From contig DATBHW010000042.1 of the NCBI GenBank assembly GCA_036557285.1, forward strand, positions 1-59,411: a stretch of 59,411 bases of DNA, written 5' to 3'. The notes below the pieces were generated by a model. That model saw nothing but the letters and a program-made list of their open reading frames with translations, had not been told where the DNA came from and did not search any database. The position numbers and the translations under genes are program-made. Every line of letters starts with the position of its first letter. Position 1 is the stretch's first letter. Below are positions 51,494 through 59,411 of the stretch, piece after piece. This DNA comes from Ktedonobacterales bacterium. Lineage in GTDB: Bacteria > Chloroflexota > Ktedonobacteria > Ktedonobacterales > DATBGS01.

Positions 51494-52558
51494 TTAATTG
51501 CCACTCTCAGCCTGCTCCGCGCCATCACTATAGAGAAAGCAGTGCGTCCAATGTCCATTGCCCAGGTCAGTCCGTTTCGGGAAGCGTTCACGGCAGACGG
51601 GCATAGCATGCGGGCAGCGTGGATGAAAGCGACACCCGCCAGGCGGAGTCACCAGGCTAGGAATCTCGCCGCGCGCGGGCAGCGAGGCCAGGCCCTGCCC
51701 ATCGGCATTCAGGCGATCAGGATCAGGCGCAGCCGAAAGTAGCAATTGCGTGTACGGGTGTTTTGGCTGCTGAGTAATTTCCTCGCTTGGCCCACCCTCC
51801 ACCATCTGTCCGGCGTACATCACCAGCGTCTCTTCAGCAAAGTAGCGGGCGCTGGCAATATCATGGGTGATATAGAGCAGCGCCAGCCGTTCCTCCTCCT
51901 TCAGACGCAGCAGCAAATTAAGAATATCCAGCCGAATAGAAACGTCCAGCATCGAAACCGGCTCATCGGCTAACAGCACCTCCGGGCGAACTGCCAGAGC
52001 GCGCGCAATCGCTACTCGCTGGCGCTGTCCACCGCTCAATTGGTGCGGGTACTTGCGCAGAAACTGGTCGGCAGGGGTCAGGCTGACACGGTTGAGCAGC
52101 GCCAGCGCCTGCTCTGTCACCTGCGCCGAACTGCGCGCATGCCCATAGAGCCGCAGCGGGCGGCTCAGATGATAGCGCACATCATGCACCGGATTCAGCG
52201 AAGAAAAAGGGTCTTGAAAGATTAACTGAATATGACGCCGGTACGCGCGCAGATTGGCTCCCAGCCCCAATTTGACTGGCGCGCCCCGGAAATAGATGCT
52301 GCCAGCCGTCGGCTCATACAGGCGCGCCAGCATGCGCGCAATCGTCGTCTTGCCGCTCCCGCTTTCGCCGACCAGCGCCGTAGCACGGCCAGGAATCAGG
52401 GTAAATGAGGTATCCTCAACCGCATGGACCGCGCGCCGGGGTCCAAAAGGGTTCAAGCGCCGCAAGGGGAACCGCTTTTGTAAATGCCTCGCTTCCAGAA
52501 CGGCTCCCGAAGGATGCTCTGCGTCAGAAGCCATCGTTGCTTGCTGAGAACCACTCAT
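51494..52558 (-). CDS. Opp/Dpp-type ABC ATPase (OppF/DppF-like)
   Basis: The 354-residue ATPase has Walker A LVGESGSGKTTIARMLARLY, signature HQLSGGQRQRVAIARALAV, Walker B EVLLADEPVSMLD and an H-loop YITHDIASARYFAEETLVMY. The C-terminal oligopeptide-transporter extension contains three cysteines, in GGCRFHPRCPHAMPVCRERFP, which bind an iron-sulphur cluster in family members. It pairs with the ATPase upstream (ATGA overlap). It is the last gene of the operon that begins with the binding protein at 57772. Confidence 0.9.
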   Translation of the reverse strand: MSGSQQATMASDAEHPSGAVLEARHLQKRFPLRRLNPFGPRRAVHAVEDTSFTLIPGRATALVGESGSGKTTIARMLARLYEPTAGSIYFRGAPVKLGLGANLRAYRRHIQLIFQDPFSSLNPVHDVRYHLSRPLRLYGHARSSAQVTEQALALLNRVSLTPADQFLRKYPHQLSGGQRQRVAIARALAVRPEVLLADEPVSMLDVSIRLDILNLLLRLKEEERLALLYITHDIASARYFAEETLVMYAGQMVEGGPSEEITQQPKHPYTQLLLSAAPDPDRLNADGQGLASLPARGEIPSLVTPPGGCRFHPRCPHAMPVCRERFPKRTDLGNGHWTHCFLYSDGAEQAESGN

Positions 52559-53709
52559 CGAACGACGCTCCCTTCTGCTCTGGCTTCATACCTCTCCGCG
52601 ATAGCAGCAATAGTTGGCGGCTCGGCATTGAAGCGGGCGTCATAGAGATGGCAGGCAACCTGCTGCGTCGTTTCGGCAGACGCCTGCCGCAGCCCTGGCA
52701 CAGTGGTGGCGCAGGCGCTAAAGGCGAACGGGCAGCGCGGATGAAAGGCGCAGCCGGGCGGCACAGCGCGTAAATCTGGCGGCGAGCCTGGAATCCCAAG
52801 CGCCTTGCGTCGCGGGCCATGCAGGCTGGGGAAAGAGTGAATCAAACCATAGCTATAGGGATGGCGTGCAGCCTGATACAGATCGCGCTGCGTGGCTTTC
52901 TCGACAATACGCCCCGCATACATTATGGCAATATGGTCGGCAAGCTCCAGCAGCAGCGAAAGATCATGCGTAATAAAGATCACCGAAAACTGCAATTGTT
53001 CGCGCAGGCGCATAATCTCCGCCAGAATCTCGCGCTGCACCACCACATCCAGCGCCGTCGTCGGCTCGTCCATAATAATGATTTCGGGCGAAAGCGCCAG
53101 CGCAATCGCAATTACCGCGCGCTGGCGCATCCCGCCGCTCAACTCATGCGGATAGCTGTTCAGCCGATCAGGCGCAATACCAACCAGCCGCAGCAGTTCG
53201 AGCGCGCGCTGCTTGCGCTCTTTGCCGTTCATACCTGGGCGATGCGTCTGCAACACATCCATAATTTGCGCGCCAATATTCATCACCGGATTCAGCGCGT
53301 TCATGGCGCTCTGAAAGACAATCGCCAGATCATTCCAACGAAAAGCCCGCAACTGCGCGGGCGAAAGCTGCAAGACATCAACAGGTTGCCCAGCAACGCC
53401 TGCGCTGAATGTTCTGGAAACGCGCGCGAGGTTCTCATCCACCCGGCGCCGTCCAGCGTCCGCCGCCGTAGGCGGATAGTAAAGAACTTCGCCGCCAGTG
53501 ATGATCGCGGGCGGGTTCAAGAGCCGCGAGATAGCATAGGCCAGTGTTGATTTGCCGCTGCCGCTCTCGCCTGCCAGGCCCAGCACCTCACCGCGCTGCA
53601 ACGTGAAACTTACGTCGTCCACCGCATGCACCGTACCGCTCGCCGCCTCATAATCCACGCTCAGGCGTTTCACCTCAAGGAGCGCCTGCTTCTGCCTACT
53701 CGTATCCAT
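52555..53709 (-). CDS. Opp/Dpp-type ABC ATPase (OppD/DppD-like)
   Basis: The 384-residue ATPase carries Walker A LAGESGSGKSTLAYAISRLL, a Q-loop region LAIVFQSAMNALNPVM, signature HELSGGMRQRAVIAIALAL, Walker B IIIMDEPTTALD and H-loop FITHDLSLLLELADHIAIMY. The tail PGCAFHPRCPFAFSACATTVP is the oligopeptide-ABC C-terminal cysteine motif. An insertion of about 25 residues between Walker A and the Q-loop (about 75-115) is longer than usual. It overlaps the permease gene by 14 bases and the next ATPase by four. Confidence 0.9.
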   Translation of the reverse strand: MDTSRQKQALLEVKRLSVDYEAASGTVHAVDDVSFTLQRGEVLGLAGESGSGKSTLAYAISRLLNPPAIITGGEVLYYPPTAADAGRRRVDENLARVSRTFSAGVAGQPVDVLQLSPAQLRAFRWNDLAIVFQSAMNALNPVMNIGAQIMDVLQTHRPGMNGKERKQRALELLRLVGIAPDRLNSYPHELSGGMRQRAVIAIALALSPEIIIMDEPTTALDVVVQREILAEIMRLREQLQFSVIFITHDLSLLLELADHIAIMYAGRIVEKATQRDLYQAARHPYSYGLIHSFPSLHGPRRKALGIPGSPPDLRAVPPGCAFHPRCPFAFSACATTVPGLRQASAETTQQVACHLYDARFNAEPPTIAAIAERYEARAEGSVVR

Positions 53710-54742
53710 CGGCCACCGCCTTCTCTTTGGCTAGCTTGCTGGCGCTCTTCTTGGCGCTCTTTGCCGGGCGTTCGCGGCGCAAACGGGGGTCAGCAATCTC
53801 GTCTATCCCAAAGTTCAAGAGCGCCAGACCCGCTCCAAGCAGCGCAATGCACAGACCAGGGGGAACGAACCACCACCACGCCTCCAGAATTATTGCGCCT
53901 TGAGTATAGGCCCCGTACAGAATCGTTCCCCAACTCACTGTGAACGTATTACCGAAACCAAGAAACTCCAGGCCAGCCACCGCCAGGAGGACTTGAATCG
54001 TCGTGGTGACAAAGTTGGCAGCCACGATGGACAGTTGGTTCGGGAATATCTCCGCGAAAATGACGCGCCACGAACGCTCTCCACCAGCTTGCGCTGCTGT
54101 GACAAACTCTCGATTGCGCATCGAAAGCGTCTGCGCTCGGATCACGCGCGCCCCCCAGGGCCAGTTTGTCAGCGCAACCACCACAGCGATAGTCACTTCG
54201 GTTCTGGCGAAATATTGCGAGGCGACAATCGCCAGAGGCAGCGCGGGAATCACCAGGAAGACATTGGTAAGCACCGAAAGAATATCATCCGCCACACCCC
54301 CAAAATACCCGCCGACCAGCCCAATTGTGACCGATATAACTAATACCGCCAGTCCGGTCACAAACGACCAGAAGAGCGTGACACGGGTGCCAACGATCAT
54401 CTGGATAAACACGTCCTGTCCCGCCTGGTTGGTCCCCAGCCAGTGTTCGAACGAGGGAGCAGCCACCAGATTGGTCGTATAGGCCAGGGGGTCTTGATGG
54501 ACGAAGAGCAGCCCGAAGATCGCCACCATTACGAAGAACCCGATGATGCTACAGCCCACCATGACTTTCCGATTGAATGTCACCAGGCCCCAGAAGACAG
54601 AGAGCCAGGCCAGAATGCGCGAGAGAACAGCTTCCAGACGCTTCTTGCGCTGCTCCTGCGGAGAGCGAACAGCAGGCAGAGCATCATGCTCACCAATCGC
54701 TGTTGGTGAAAATTGCGAAGAAGGCGATTGGCTCACTCCCAC
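53696..54742 (-). CDS. Opp/Dpp-type ABC permease (OppC/DppC-like)
   Basis: The 348-residue protein has a cytoplasmic N-terminus of about 55 residues, six membrane helices, and the permease motif NWPWGARVIRAQTLSMRNRE followed by FVTAAQAGGERSWRVIFAEIFPNQL (about 205-250). This is the EAA loop that docks to the ATPases. SFEHWLGTNQAGQDVFIQMI (about 92) is the DppC signature. The C-terminus is lysine-rich. GTG start after AAAGGAGCTA, overlapping the upstream permease stop by one base. Confidence 0.9.
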   Translation of the reverse strand: MGVSQSPSSQFSPTAIGEHDALPAVRSPQEQRKKRLEAVLSRILAWLSVFWGLVTFNRKVMVGCSIIGFFVMVAIFGLLFVHQDPLAYTTNLVAAPSFEHWLGTNQAGQDVFIQMIVGTRVTLFWSFVTGLAVLVISVTIGLVGGYFGGVADDILSVLTNVFLVIPALPLAIVASQYFARTEVTIAVVVALTNWPWGARVIRAQTLSMRNREFVTAAQAGGERSWRVIFAEIFPNQLSIVAANFVTTTIQVLLAVAGLEFLGFGNTFTVSWGTILYGAYTQGAIILEAWWWFVPPGLCIALLGAGLALLNFGIDEIADPRLRRERPAKSAKKSASKLAKEKAVADGYE

Positions 54743-55740
54743 TAGCTCCTTTCCTGGCGCACACGCGGATCAAGCACAGCATAGAGCAGATCAGCAATGA
54801 GGTTCATAACAACAGTTGCCACAATCACCAGCAGGAGGATTCCCTGTGTCAGAGCAAAGTCGTCGTTTTGGATGCCTTGAAACAGGGAAAAGCCGATGCC
54901 AGGATACGAAAAGATCGCTTCGACGAACAGTTGCCCACCGATCACCCCTCCCAGCGCCAGCGCAAAGCCAGTCACACTGGGCAAAATCGCGTTCCGCGCC
55001 GCATAAGCGAACATCACGCGGCGCGAGGTGAGGCCCTTCGCCTTTGCCATCGTGACATAATCTTCAAAAAGCGTCGTAATCATGGTATTCCGCATCGTCA
55101 GCATCCACCCTGCAATGGTCGAGATCACGATGGTGAACGCGGGCAGAATAGCATGGTAGGCCGCGTCCAGAATAAAATCAAGGTTCCAACCAGGAGTTAC
55201 TCTCGAAGCATCATAGCCTTGCCCCAGGACAGGAAACCAGCCCAGGACAAAGGAGAAAAAATAGAACACGACGAAGGCCAACCAGGGATAGAGCAGCGAG
55301 TAGAAAAAGGTCATCAGCGCAGAAAGCGCCGTATCGAACGCCGAGCCGCGCCGCCAGGCCATCACGATGCCGATGAGCGTGCCGAGCGCAAAACTGATCA
55401 ACACGCTGACCGTCAAGAGCACCAGTGTCCACCTGATATTCTGGTTGATAATATCTGCCACTGTAGTGGGGAAAAACGTGGTCGAAATCCCTAAATTCCC
55501 ATGAAGCAGATTATTCAGATACTTGAAGTATTGCACCCATAACGGGTCAGTCGTATCCACCCCAAACTCAATTTTCAGCGCGTTCAAGAGATTGGGGTTC
55601 ACCGAACCATGCTGCGAAAGGCGAAAAAAGAGCGCCGAGGCCGGGTCGCCTGGCGCGAGGCGAGGCAGAAAAAAATTGAGGGTAATGGCTGCCCAGACCG
55701 CCAGAAGATAAATGCTCAGGCGACGGATCAAGTGGCGCAT
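54742..55740 (-). CDS. Opp/Dpp-type ABC permease (OppB/DppB-like)
   Basis: The 332-residue permease starts MRHLIRRLSIYLLAVWAAIT and NFFLPRLAPGDPASAL, the classic OppB N-terminus. It carries the EAA loop TTLFEDYVTMAKAKGLTSRR and then VMFAYAARNAILPSVTGFAL (about 220-258). GQLFVEAIFSYPGIGFSLF is near the C-terminus. It forms the heterodimeric channel with the next gene. A mobile element (55861-56021) lies between it and the binding-protein gene upstream, so the element is transcribed within the operon if the operon is intact. Confidence 0.9.
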   Translation of the reverse strand: MRHLIRRLSIYLLAVWAAITLNFFLPRLAPGDPASALFFRLSQHGSVNPNLLNALKIEFGVDTTDPLWVQYFKYLNNLLHGNLGISTTFFPTTVADIINQNIRWTLVLLTVSVLISFALGTLIGIVMAWRRGSAFDTALSALMTFFYSLLYPWLAFVVFYFFSFVLGWFPVLGQGYDASRVTPGWNLDFILDAAYHAILPAFTIVISTIAGWMLTMRNTMITTLFEDYVTMAKAKGLTSRRVMFAYAARNAILPSVTGFALALGGVIGGQLFVEAIFSYPGIGFSLFQGIQNDDFALTQGILLLVIVATVVMNLIADLLYAVLDPRVRQERS

Positions 55741-55860
55741 AGGGGTTCTCCTTGTGCAGATAAGCGCCTGCTATCTACATCGTTTGGGTGATACCACATC
55801 TGGCTCTGCGCCATCATAACACAGGTATAAAGGGTCCGATCAAGAGCGCGACGCCCCATT

Positions 55861-56021
55861 GGTTCTACCAAAAAGCGGGGGCCACCTGTAGCGCCGCCTT
55901 CCAGGCGGCCACCGCTTCGCCAGGGCGAGCGTTCGCCCTCCAGGCCACGGCGCCAGCAGGCCACCGTTGGCCGCCGAGACGGCGGCGCTACCAGCGGCAA
56001 CCCCCGATCATTGGTGGAACC
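55861..56021. mobile_element. Non-autonomous element, copy 3 (about 161 bp)
   Basis: It begins GGTTCTACCAA and ends TTGGTGGAACC. The 9-mer CGCCCCATT flanks it at 55852-55860 and 56023-56031, with one extra G at 56022 on the right. The inner palindrome GTAGCGCCGCCTTCCAGGCGG matches copy 1. It is 14 bases shorter near its left end. It sits in the gap between the binding-protein and permease genes of the Opp-type operon. Confidence 0.83.
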
Positions 56022-56098
56022 GCGCCCCATTGGTTAACGCTGAGGGGACGACCTCGCGGCCATCCCCCCAGGCCGAGGAAGGGCACAGAAAATCTGCG

Positions 56099-57772
56099 CT
56101 AGGCTGGCGTGAGGTGCAAGATCACCTGCGTGTTATCACCCGGAGGCCGCGTGTAGGGAGAGCCGATGGCATACGGATTATCCGGTGTAGGCCAGCCAGT
56201 CCATTTGACTGTCGTGTACTCGAAGAACTCGATAGCGCCCAGCAGCGGAATAACCGGCAGTTGCTCCACCATGATCTTCTGAATGCCATACAGCGCCTGC
56301 TTCTGCACGTTCGGATCGGTCGAGGTGGCGTACTGGTTCAGGAACTGGTCTGTCGCTGTGTCCTTCCAGCGAGGCCAGTTGAGGCCGCCCTGACCAATGT
56401 TGGCGCTGTTCAAGATGTCGTTGAAGTAGTAGAACGGCGTTGGGCCATACAGCGCGCCAACCATCATGATCTGGTAATTCCCTGAACCGCGATCATTGAA
56501 GTACGAGTCGTCTGACACCTGATTGACTTTCAGGTCAATGCCAGCCGCCTTGAGGTTTTGCGCCGCGATTTGCAGGTTCTGCACATAATCGTTAAAGTCG
56601 CTTGGCACCTCTGCCGTGAACGACAACTTGCCGCCGTGCGGGTCAACAAAGATGCCATCTGAACCCTTGGTGTAGCCCGCGCTGGTCAGAATCTGCGCCG
56701 CCTTGTTGGGGTCTGGCGCGCCAAAGGTGAGACTCGCGTACTGCGGGTCCATGAAATCCTTCTGCCCAGCCGTCAGCCCGGTCGGGCTAATCACCGGCTC
56801 CAGCCCCGCCTCACCGGCGCTTGACATCTGCTGGCGATCCAGCGCGACGCTGATGGCCTGGCGAACTGGCAACTGGTTGAGCGGATAGATCGTCTGGTTC
56901 AGGATCAGGCTGACAGGAGCCACCGGGACCATATATTGATGGTTATGCGCGGAGTCTGCCTTCACAAACGTATTGACCGCAGGGCTGAAAACACCCGACC
57001 AGTCAACGGTATGACTTTGGAGCGCCAGGATCGCCGCCTGCGCGTTCCCAACCGCCTGATATTGCAGTTCGTCAACCTTCACCTTGTCGGCCTGCCAATA
57101 ATCGGAGTTCTTGACCAGCGTGATAAGCTGCGCTGTGAAGCTCTTCAGCTTCATGGGGCCAGTGCCAATCGGAGTCGAGTTCACAAACTTGGTGGGATCG
57201 CCCGCAGTTTGCCAGGTATGCTGAGGCACGATGTTGACGCCCTCAATGTATGGCAGCAGGGGTACATTGGCTGTCTTGAACGTGAAGACGACCGTATTCG
57301 GGTCTGACTTCTCTACACTACTCAAGTAGCTCCACAGCGCGTTGCCATCTGCCGCCGGATACTGCTTGAGTAGATTGAAGGTGAACACCACATCATCAGC
57401 AGTGAATGCTTGCCCATCCGACCACTTGACCCCCTGGCGGATCGTAAACGACAACTGGGTGTTGTCACTGTTGAAGGTATGGGCGGTTGCCAGCATCGGC
57501 GTTTCCTGGCCGTTGATGGCGTCCACGAACACCATCGGCTCATAGATCATAAAGGTGCCATCATTGGGATTTGCCCCAAAGGGTGTAAAGGACTCGGTAT
57601 AGCTGCCATTCGTATTGGCGATTGCCTTCAGGACTTTGGGGCCGGAATTGTTGGCGGGCGGGTTGCCGCACGCCGCGAGCAGAAGTGTAGCAACCACCAG
57701 GAAAATGAAGGATAGCGAGGCTGCTGTGCCTTTCGCCTTGAAAGACCGCAAGGGGAACGTATGGAAAGCCAT
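56099..57772 (-). CDS. Family 5 (SBP_bac_5) substrate-binding lipoprotein
   Basis: The 557-residue lipoprotein has a signal peptide ending ATLLLAACGNPP (C about 33). The mature protein has the family-5 order: TESFTPFGANPNDGTFMIYE near the start, SFTIRQGVKWSDGQAFTADD and VVFTFNLLK (about 105-135), then STPIGTGPMKLKSF, and RQAISVALDRQQM (about 300). Such proteins bind peptides or, in one branch, cello- and chito-oligosaccharides. The ANPNDGTFMIYEPM region and the nearby nag genes hint at the sugar branch. The ATG at 57772 follows GAGGAGGTTTTGT. It heads the operon through 51494. Confidence 0.87.
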   Translation of the reverse strand: MAFHTFPLRSFKAKGTAASLSFIFLVVATLLLAACGNPPANNSGPKVLKAIANTNGSYTESFTPFGANPNDGTFMIYEPMVFVDAINGQETPMLATAHTFNSDNTQLSFTIRQGVKWSDGQAFTADDVVFTFNLLKQYPAADGNALWSYLSSVEKSDPNTVVFTFKTANVPLLPYIEGVNIVPQHTWQTAGDPTKFVNSTPIGTGPMKLKSFTAQLITLVKNSDYWQADKVKVDELQYQAVGNAQAAILALQSHTVDWSGVFSPAVNTFVKADSAHNHQYMVPVAPVSLILNQTIYPLNQLPVRQAISVALDRQQMSSAGEAGLEPVISPTGLTAGQKDFMDPQYASLTFGAPDPNKAAQILTSAGYTKGSDGIFVDPHGGKLSFTAEVPSDFNDYVQNLQIAAQNLKAAGIDLKVNQVSDDSYFNDRGSGNYQIMMVGALYGPTPFYYFNDILNSANIGQGGLNWPRWKDTATDQFLNQYATSTDPNVQKQALYGIQKIMVEQLPVIPLLGAIEFFEYTTVKWTGWPTPDNPYAIGSPYTRPPGDNTQVILHLTPA

Positions 57773-58129
57773 ACAAAACCTCCTCATGCCGGAGAATTTG
57801 ATCACCTGTTTGATCGGCAAAATAGTCTTTGACTGAAAACCAGGGCAGCGACCACCGCGCTGCTGTGAACCACCAACCGGAGCCAACGAGCCAGAGATTC
57901 CCGCTCCTTTCTAGCATTTCCATGCCGGTCTAGTATTGCTCTGCTTGTTCTTCAGCCAGGCGCACGTGTATAAAACTCAATGCTTTTTCCCTGATTGGCT
58001 GTTGTAACGTAGTGTACCTGGTCCGTGTCCATTTGTCAAGACATCTAGACCACTATACCAGAAATACGATAAAATGAACCTGAGAAAAACGTTACCATGT
58101 TCCCGCTCAGGAAACTCAGAGGAGGGTCT
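57773..58129. other. Divergent promoter region between the Opp-type operon and the SIS-domain gene
   Basis: These 357 bases contain no gene. They hold the control region of two divergent units. TTGTCA (58033) and TATACC (58054) might be a promoter with short spacing, and GATAAAAT occurs at 58068. CTAGACCACTATACCAG at 58045-58061 resembles GntR/HutC operators. A strong ribosome-binding site (AGAGGAGGG) is at 58118-58126. Confidence 0.45.
58045..58061. promoter_or_regulatory. Candidate NagR/DasR-like (GntR family) operator
   Basis: The complement reads CTGGTATAGTGGTCTAG, made of TGGTATAG and TGGTCTAG. NagR/DasR sites are built from the same half-sites (TGGTCTAGACCA type), though as inverted rather than direct repeats. 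It overlaps the likely promoter of the SIS-domain gene. No such regulator is encoded in the window. Confidence 0.35.
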
Positions 58130-59164
58130 ATGACCTCACTGCTCGAACAAGAAATCGGGAGCCAGCCAGGGGTAATCGGCGATCTCCTGCGAGCTGAACT
58201 GCGCCACATGACCCATATCACCGCGCAGCTCCCCTCTTTTGATTACGCTTTGATCGCGGCGCGTGGCTCCTCAGACCACGCCGCCATCTATGCCCAGTAT
58301 GCCTGGGCGGCGCTCGCCAGCTATCCGGTAGCCCTGGCCGCGCCATCCTTGCACACCCTCTATAAAACCGCGCCGCGCATGGCGGGCGCGCTGGTCGTGG
58401 GCATCTCGCAATCAGGCCAGTCGCCCGATATTATCGCCGTCCTGGAAGAGGGCAAAAGACAGGGACGGCCTACCCTGGCAATTACTAACGACGGCGGCTC
58501 TCCCCTCGCAGCCGCAGCAGATCATGTCGTGGAACTGCACGCTGGCCCTGAACAGAGTGTCGCGGCAACCAAAACCTACACCGCCCAGCTTGCCGTGATA
58601 GCTGCCTTCGCCGCTCTATGGAGTGGCAAGCAAGAGCGCCTGGCCGAACTGCAACAACTCCCCGAAACGCTCCAGACCACCCTACAGGGAACCGCTGAGA
58701 TTGCCCAGCGCATTGAACGCTACCGCTATATGGACCAGTGCGTCGTGATCGGGCGCGGCTATAACTACGCAACCTCCTTCGAGTTGGCGCTCAAGCTCAA
58801 AGAACTCACCTACGTCATGGCGTCCGCCTATTCCTCGGCGGATTTCCGTCACGGCCCCATCGCCACGATTGAAACCGGCTCTCCCGTTGTCCTCATCATG
58901 CCAACGGGCATGGCGTTCGACGACATGCTTGACCTGGCAGAGTCGCTGCAAGCGCGCGGCGCAGAACTGCTCGTCATCTCCGAAGCGCCCCAGGCGCTCG
59001 CACTCGCCAAAACGCCGCTGCCAATCGCCGCATCTCTTCCAGAGTGGCTTAGTCCGCTCAGCGCCATCATCCCCGGCCAGACCCTGGCCCTTCATCTCAC
59101 CCTTGCCAAAGGCTTGAACCCCGATCTCCCTCGCGGGCTTCAGAAAGTCACGCGCACCCTGTAA
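58130..59164 (+). CDS. Tandem-SIS aminosugar isomerase/deaminase (NagB-II/GlmS-C-like)
   Basis: The 344-residue protein is two SIS domains, as in the isomerase half of GlmS but without the glutaminase domain. Domain 1 has AARGSSDHAAIYAQYAW, VVGISQSGQSPDIIAVLEEG and ITNDGGSPLAAAADHVVEL. EQSVAATKTYTAQL follows. Domain 2 has CVVIGRGYNYATSFELALKL and KELTYVMASAYSSADFRHGP. Free-standing proteins like this act as glucosamine-6-phosphate deaminases (NagB-II) or related aminosugar isomerases. The convergent nagA gene supports deamination of glucosamine-6-phosphate to fructose-6-phosphate and ammonia. The ATG at 58130 has an excellent AGAGGAGGG site. Confidence 0.82.
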   Translation: MTSLLEQEIGSQPGVIGDLLRAELRHMTHITAQLPSFDYALIAARGSSDHAAIYAQYAWAALASYPVALAAPSLHTLYKTAPRMAGALVVGISQSGQSPDIIAVLEEGKRQGRPTLAITNDGGSPLAAAADHVVELHAGPEQSVAATKTYTAQLAVIAAFAALWSGKQERLAELQQLPETLQTTLQGTAEIAQRIERYRYMDQCVVIGRGYNYATSFELALKLKELTYVMASAYSSADFRHGPIATIETGSPVVLIMPTGMAFDDMLDLAESLQARGAELLVISEAPQALALAKTPLPIAASLPEWLSPLSAIIPGQTLALHLTLAKGLNPDLPRGLQKVTRTL

Positions 59165-59189
59165 ACACCTGTGCCAACATAGAACCTGC

Positions 59190-59411
59190 CTACACGCCAG
59201 GCGGTTGGTCCTGCGTCTGGCGGCGGCTTTTTTCTGGCTTTATCACCAGCGCGCGCTCATCGGGAGGGGCCAGAAGAACGCTCAGGCGCTCGCGCCAGGC
59301 ATCCGTCGCAAAGGCAAGCGTTCCTCGGCAAATGGTGGCCTGAAGCTGGAACGCGCTGTCAAAGATGACCAGATCAGCATCGTAGCCAGCCTGTAACCGC
59401 CCTTTGCGCCC
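59190..59411 (-). CDS. nagA: N-acetylglucosamine-6-phosphate deacetylase, C-terminal part (window edge)
   Basis: On the minus strand the frame enters from the window edge with GRKGRLQAGYDADLVIFDSA and continues through QLQATICRGTLAF, ending in TAG at 59190-59192. KGRLxxGxDADLVIFDxxxxxxATxxRG is the conserved C-terminal beta-sandwich of NagA amidohydrolases. It would deacetylate GlcNAc-6-phosphate, providing the substrate of the SIS-domain enzyme. The catalytic metal site lies outside the window. The last 18 or so residues are a polar tail overlapping the neighbour's terminator. Confidence 0.82.
   Translation of the reverse strand, partial: GRKGRLQAGYDADLVIFDSAFQLQATICRGTLAFATDAWRERLSVLLAPPDERALVIKPEKSRRQTQDQPPGV
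59195..59233 (+). terminator. Intrinsic terminator of the SIS-domain gene
   Basis: CGCCAG (59195-59200) pairs with CTGGCG (59217-59222), followed by GCGGC and a run of six T (59228-59233). It lies 30 bases after the stop and overlaps the last codons of the convergent nagA gene. Confidence 0.6.

Noticed and set aside
54577-55494. 305-codon plus-strand frame opposite the Opp-type permeases
   Set aside because: It is highly charged and repetitive, as expected opposite hydrophobic coding sequence. The two permeases have clear motifs.

Overview
The window reads as a chromosomal segment from a moderately GC-rich heterotrophic bacterium. I infer Chloroflexota, most likely the Ktedonobacteria. The reasons are three very large STAND-type regulators ending in TPR arrays, several IS200/IS605-type TnpB loci, an F420-type luciferase-like oxidoreductase, a bacterial deoxyhypusine-synthase homologue and many lipoproteins. 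No rRNA, tRNA or CRISPR array was seen, and the taxonomic call is inference only.

Layout. 1-136 is the end of an IS3-family element. 486-4089 holds a GT-C glycosyltransferase, two paralogous small membrane proteins and a membrane-anchored Mrr-like nuclease. 4327-6536 (minus) encodes a C45/penicillin-acyltransferase-like Ntn hydrolase and an LLM oxidoreductase. Divergent from these, 6899-9407 is a compact three-gene operon: a GalB-type PIG-L-fold hydratase, an RraA-type HMG/CHA aldolase and a LigB-type extradiol dioxygenase. Together they would form a near-complete extradiol cleavage route for gallate-like aromatics down to pyruvate and oxaloacetate. 9464-15636 carries two STAND/TPR regulators. 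15752-18868 has a G-rich 11-bp repeat, two small helical-hairpin (WXG100-like) proteins, a nucleotidyltransferase and a GT28 glycolipid glycosyltransferase. 19088-20400 is a complete-looking TnpB element.

20685-31370 contains a VAO-type FAD oxidoreductase, a GH-A glycosidase, an ABC exporter, a globin, an FAD monooxygenase-like protein and a third STAND regulator. 31656-34676 is a TPP-riboswitch-controlled ThiXYZ-type importer. 35091-36988 pairs an O-methyltransferase with a deoxyhypusine-synthase homologue bearing a histidine-rich N-terminus. 37053-43048 encodes two surface proteins and a heterodimeric ABC exporter with one degenerate ATP site. 43276-47899 contains a NUDIX hydrolase, a methyltransferase, TetR, a P450 and an MTOX-like amine oxidase. 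metX follows, bordered by a decayed tnpB relic. 49974-51351 is a second TnpB locus, truncated by a small insertion. 51494-57772 is an Opp/Dpp-type ABC operon, divergent from an SIS-domain aminosugar enzyme that converges on nagA. That arrangement suggests import and catabolism of amino-sugar oligomers.

The most distinctive new observation is a family of about 175-bp non-autonomous elements at 25727, 31465 and 55861. They have terminal inverted repeats GGTTCYACCAA and 9-bp target duplications. One copy has replaced the 3' end of a gene and supplies its new C-terminus and stop codon. Related palindromes at 43091 and 43783 lie between genes, and the second supplies another gene's stop codon. A separate 122-bp element flanked by CTAG has cut off the last catalytic aspartate of the second TnpB.
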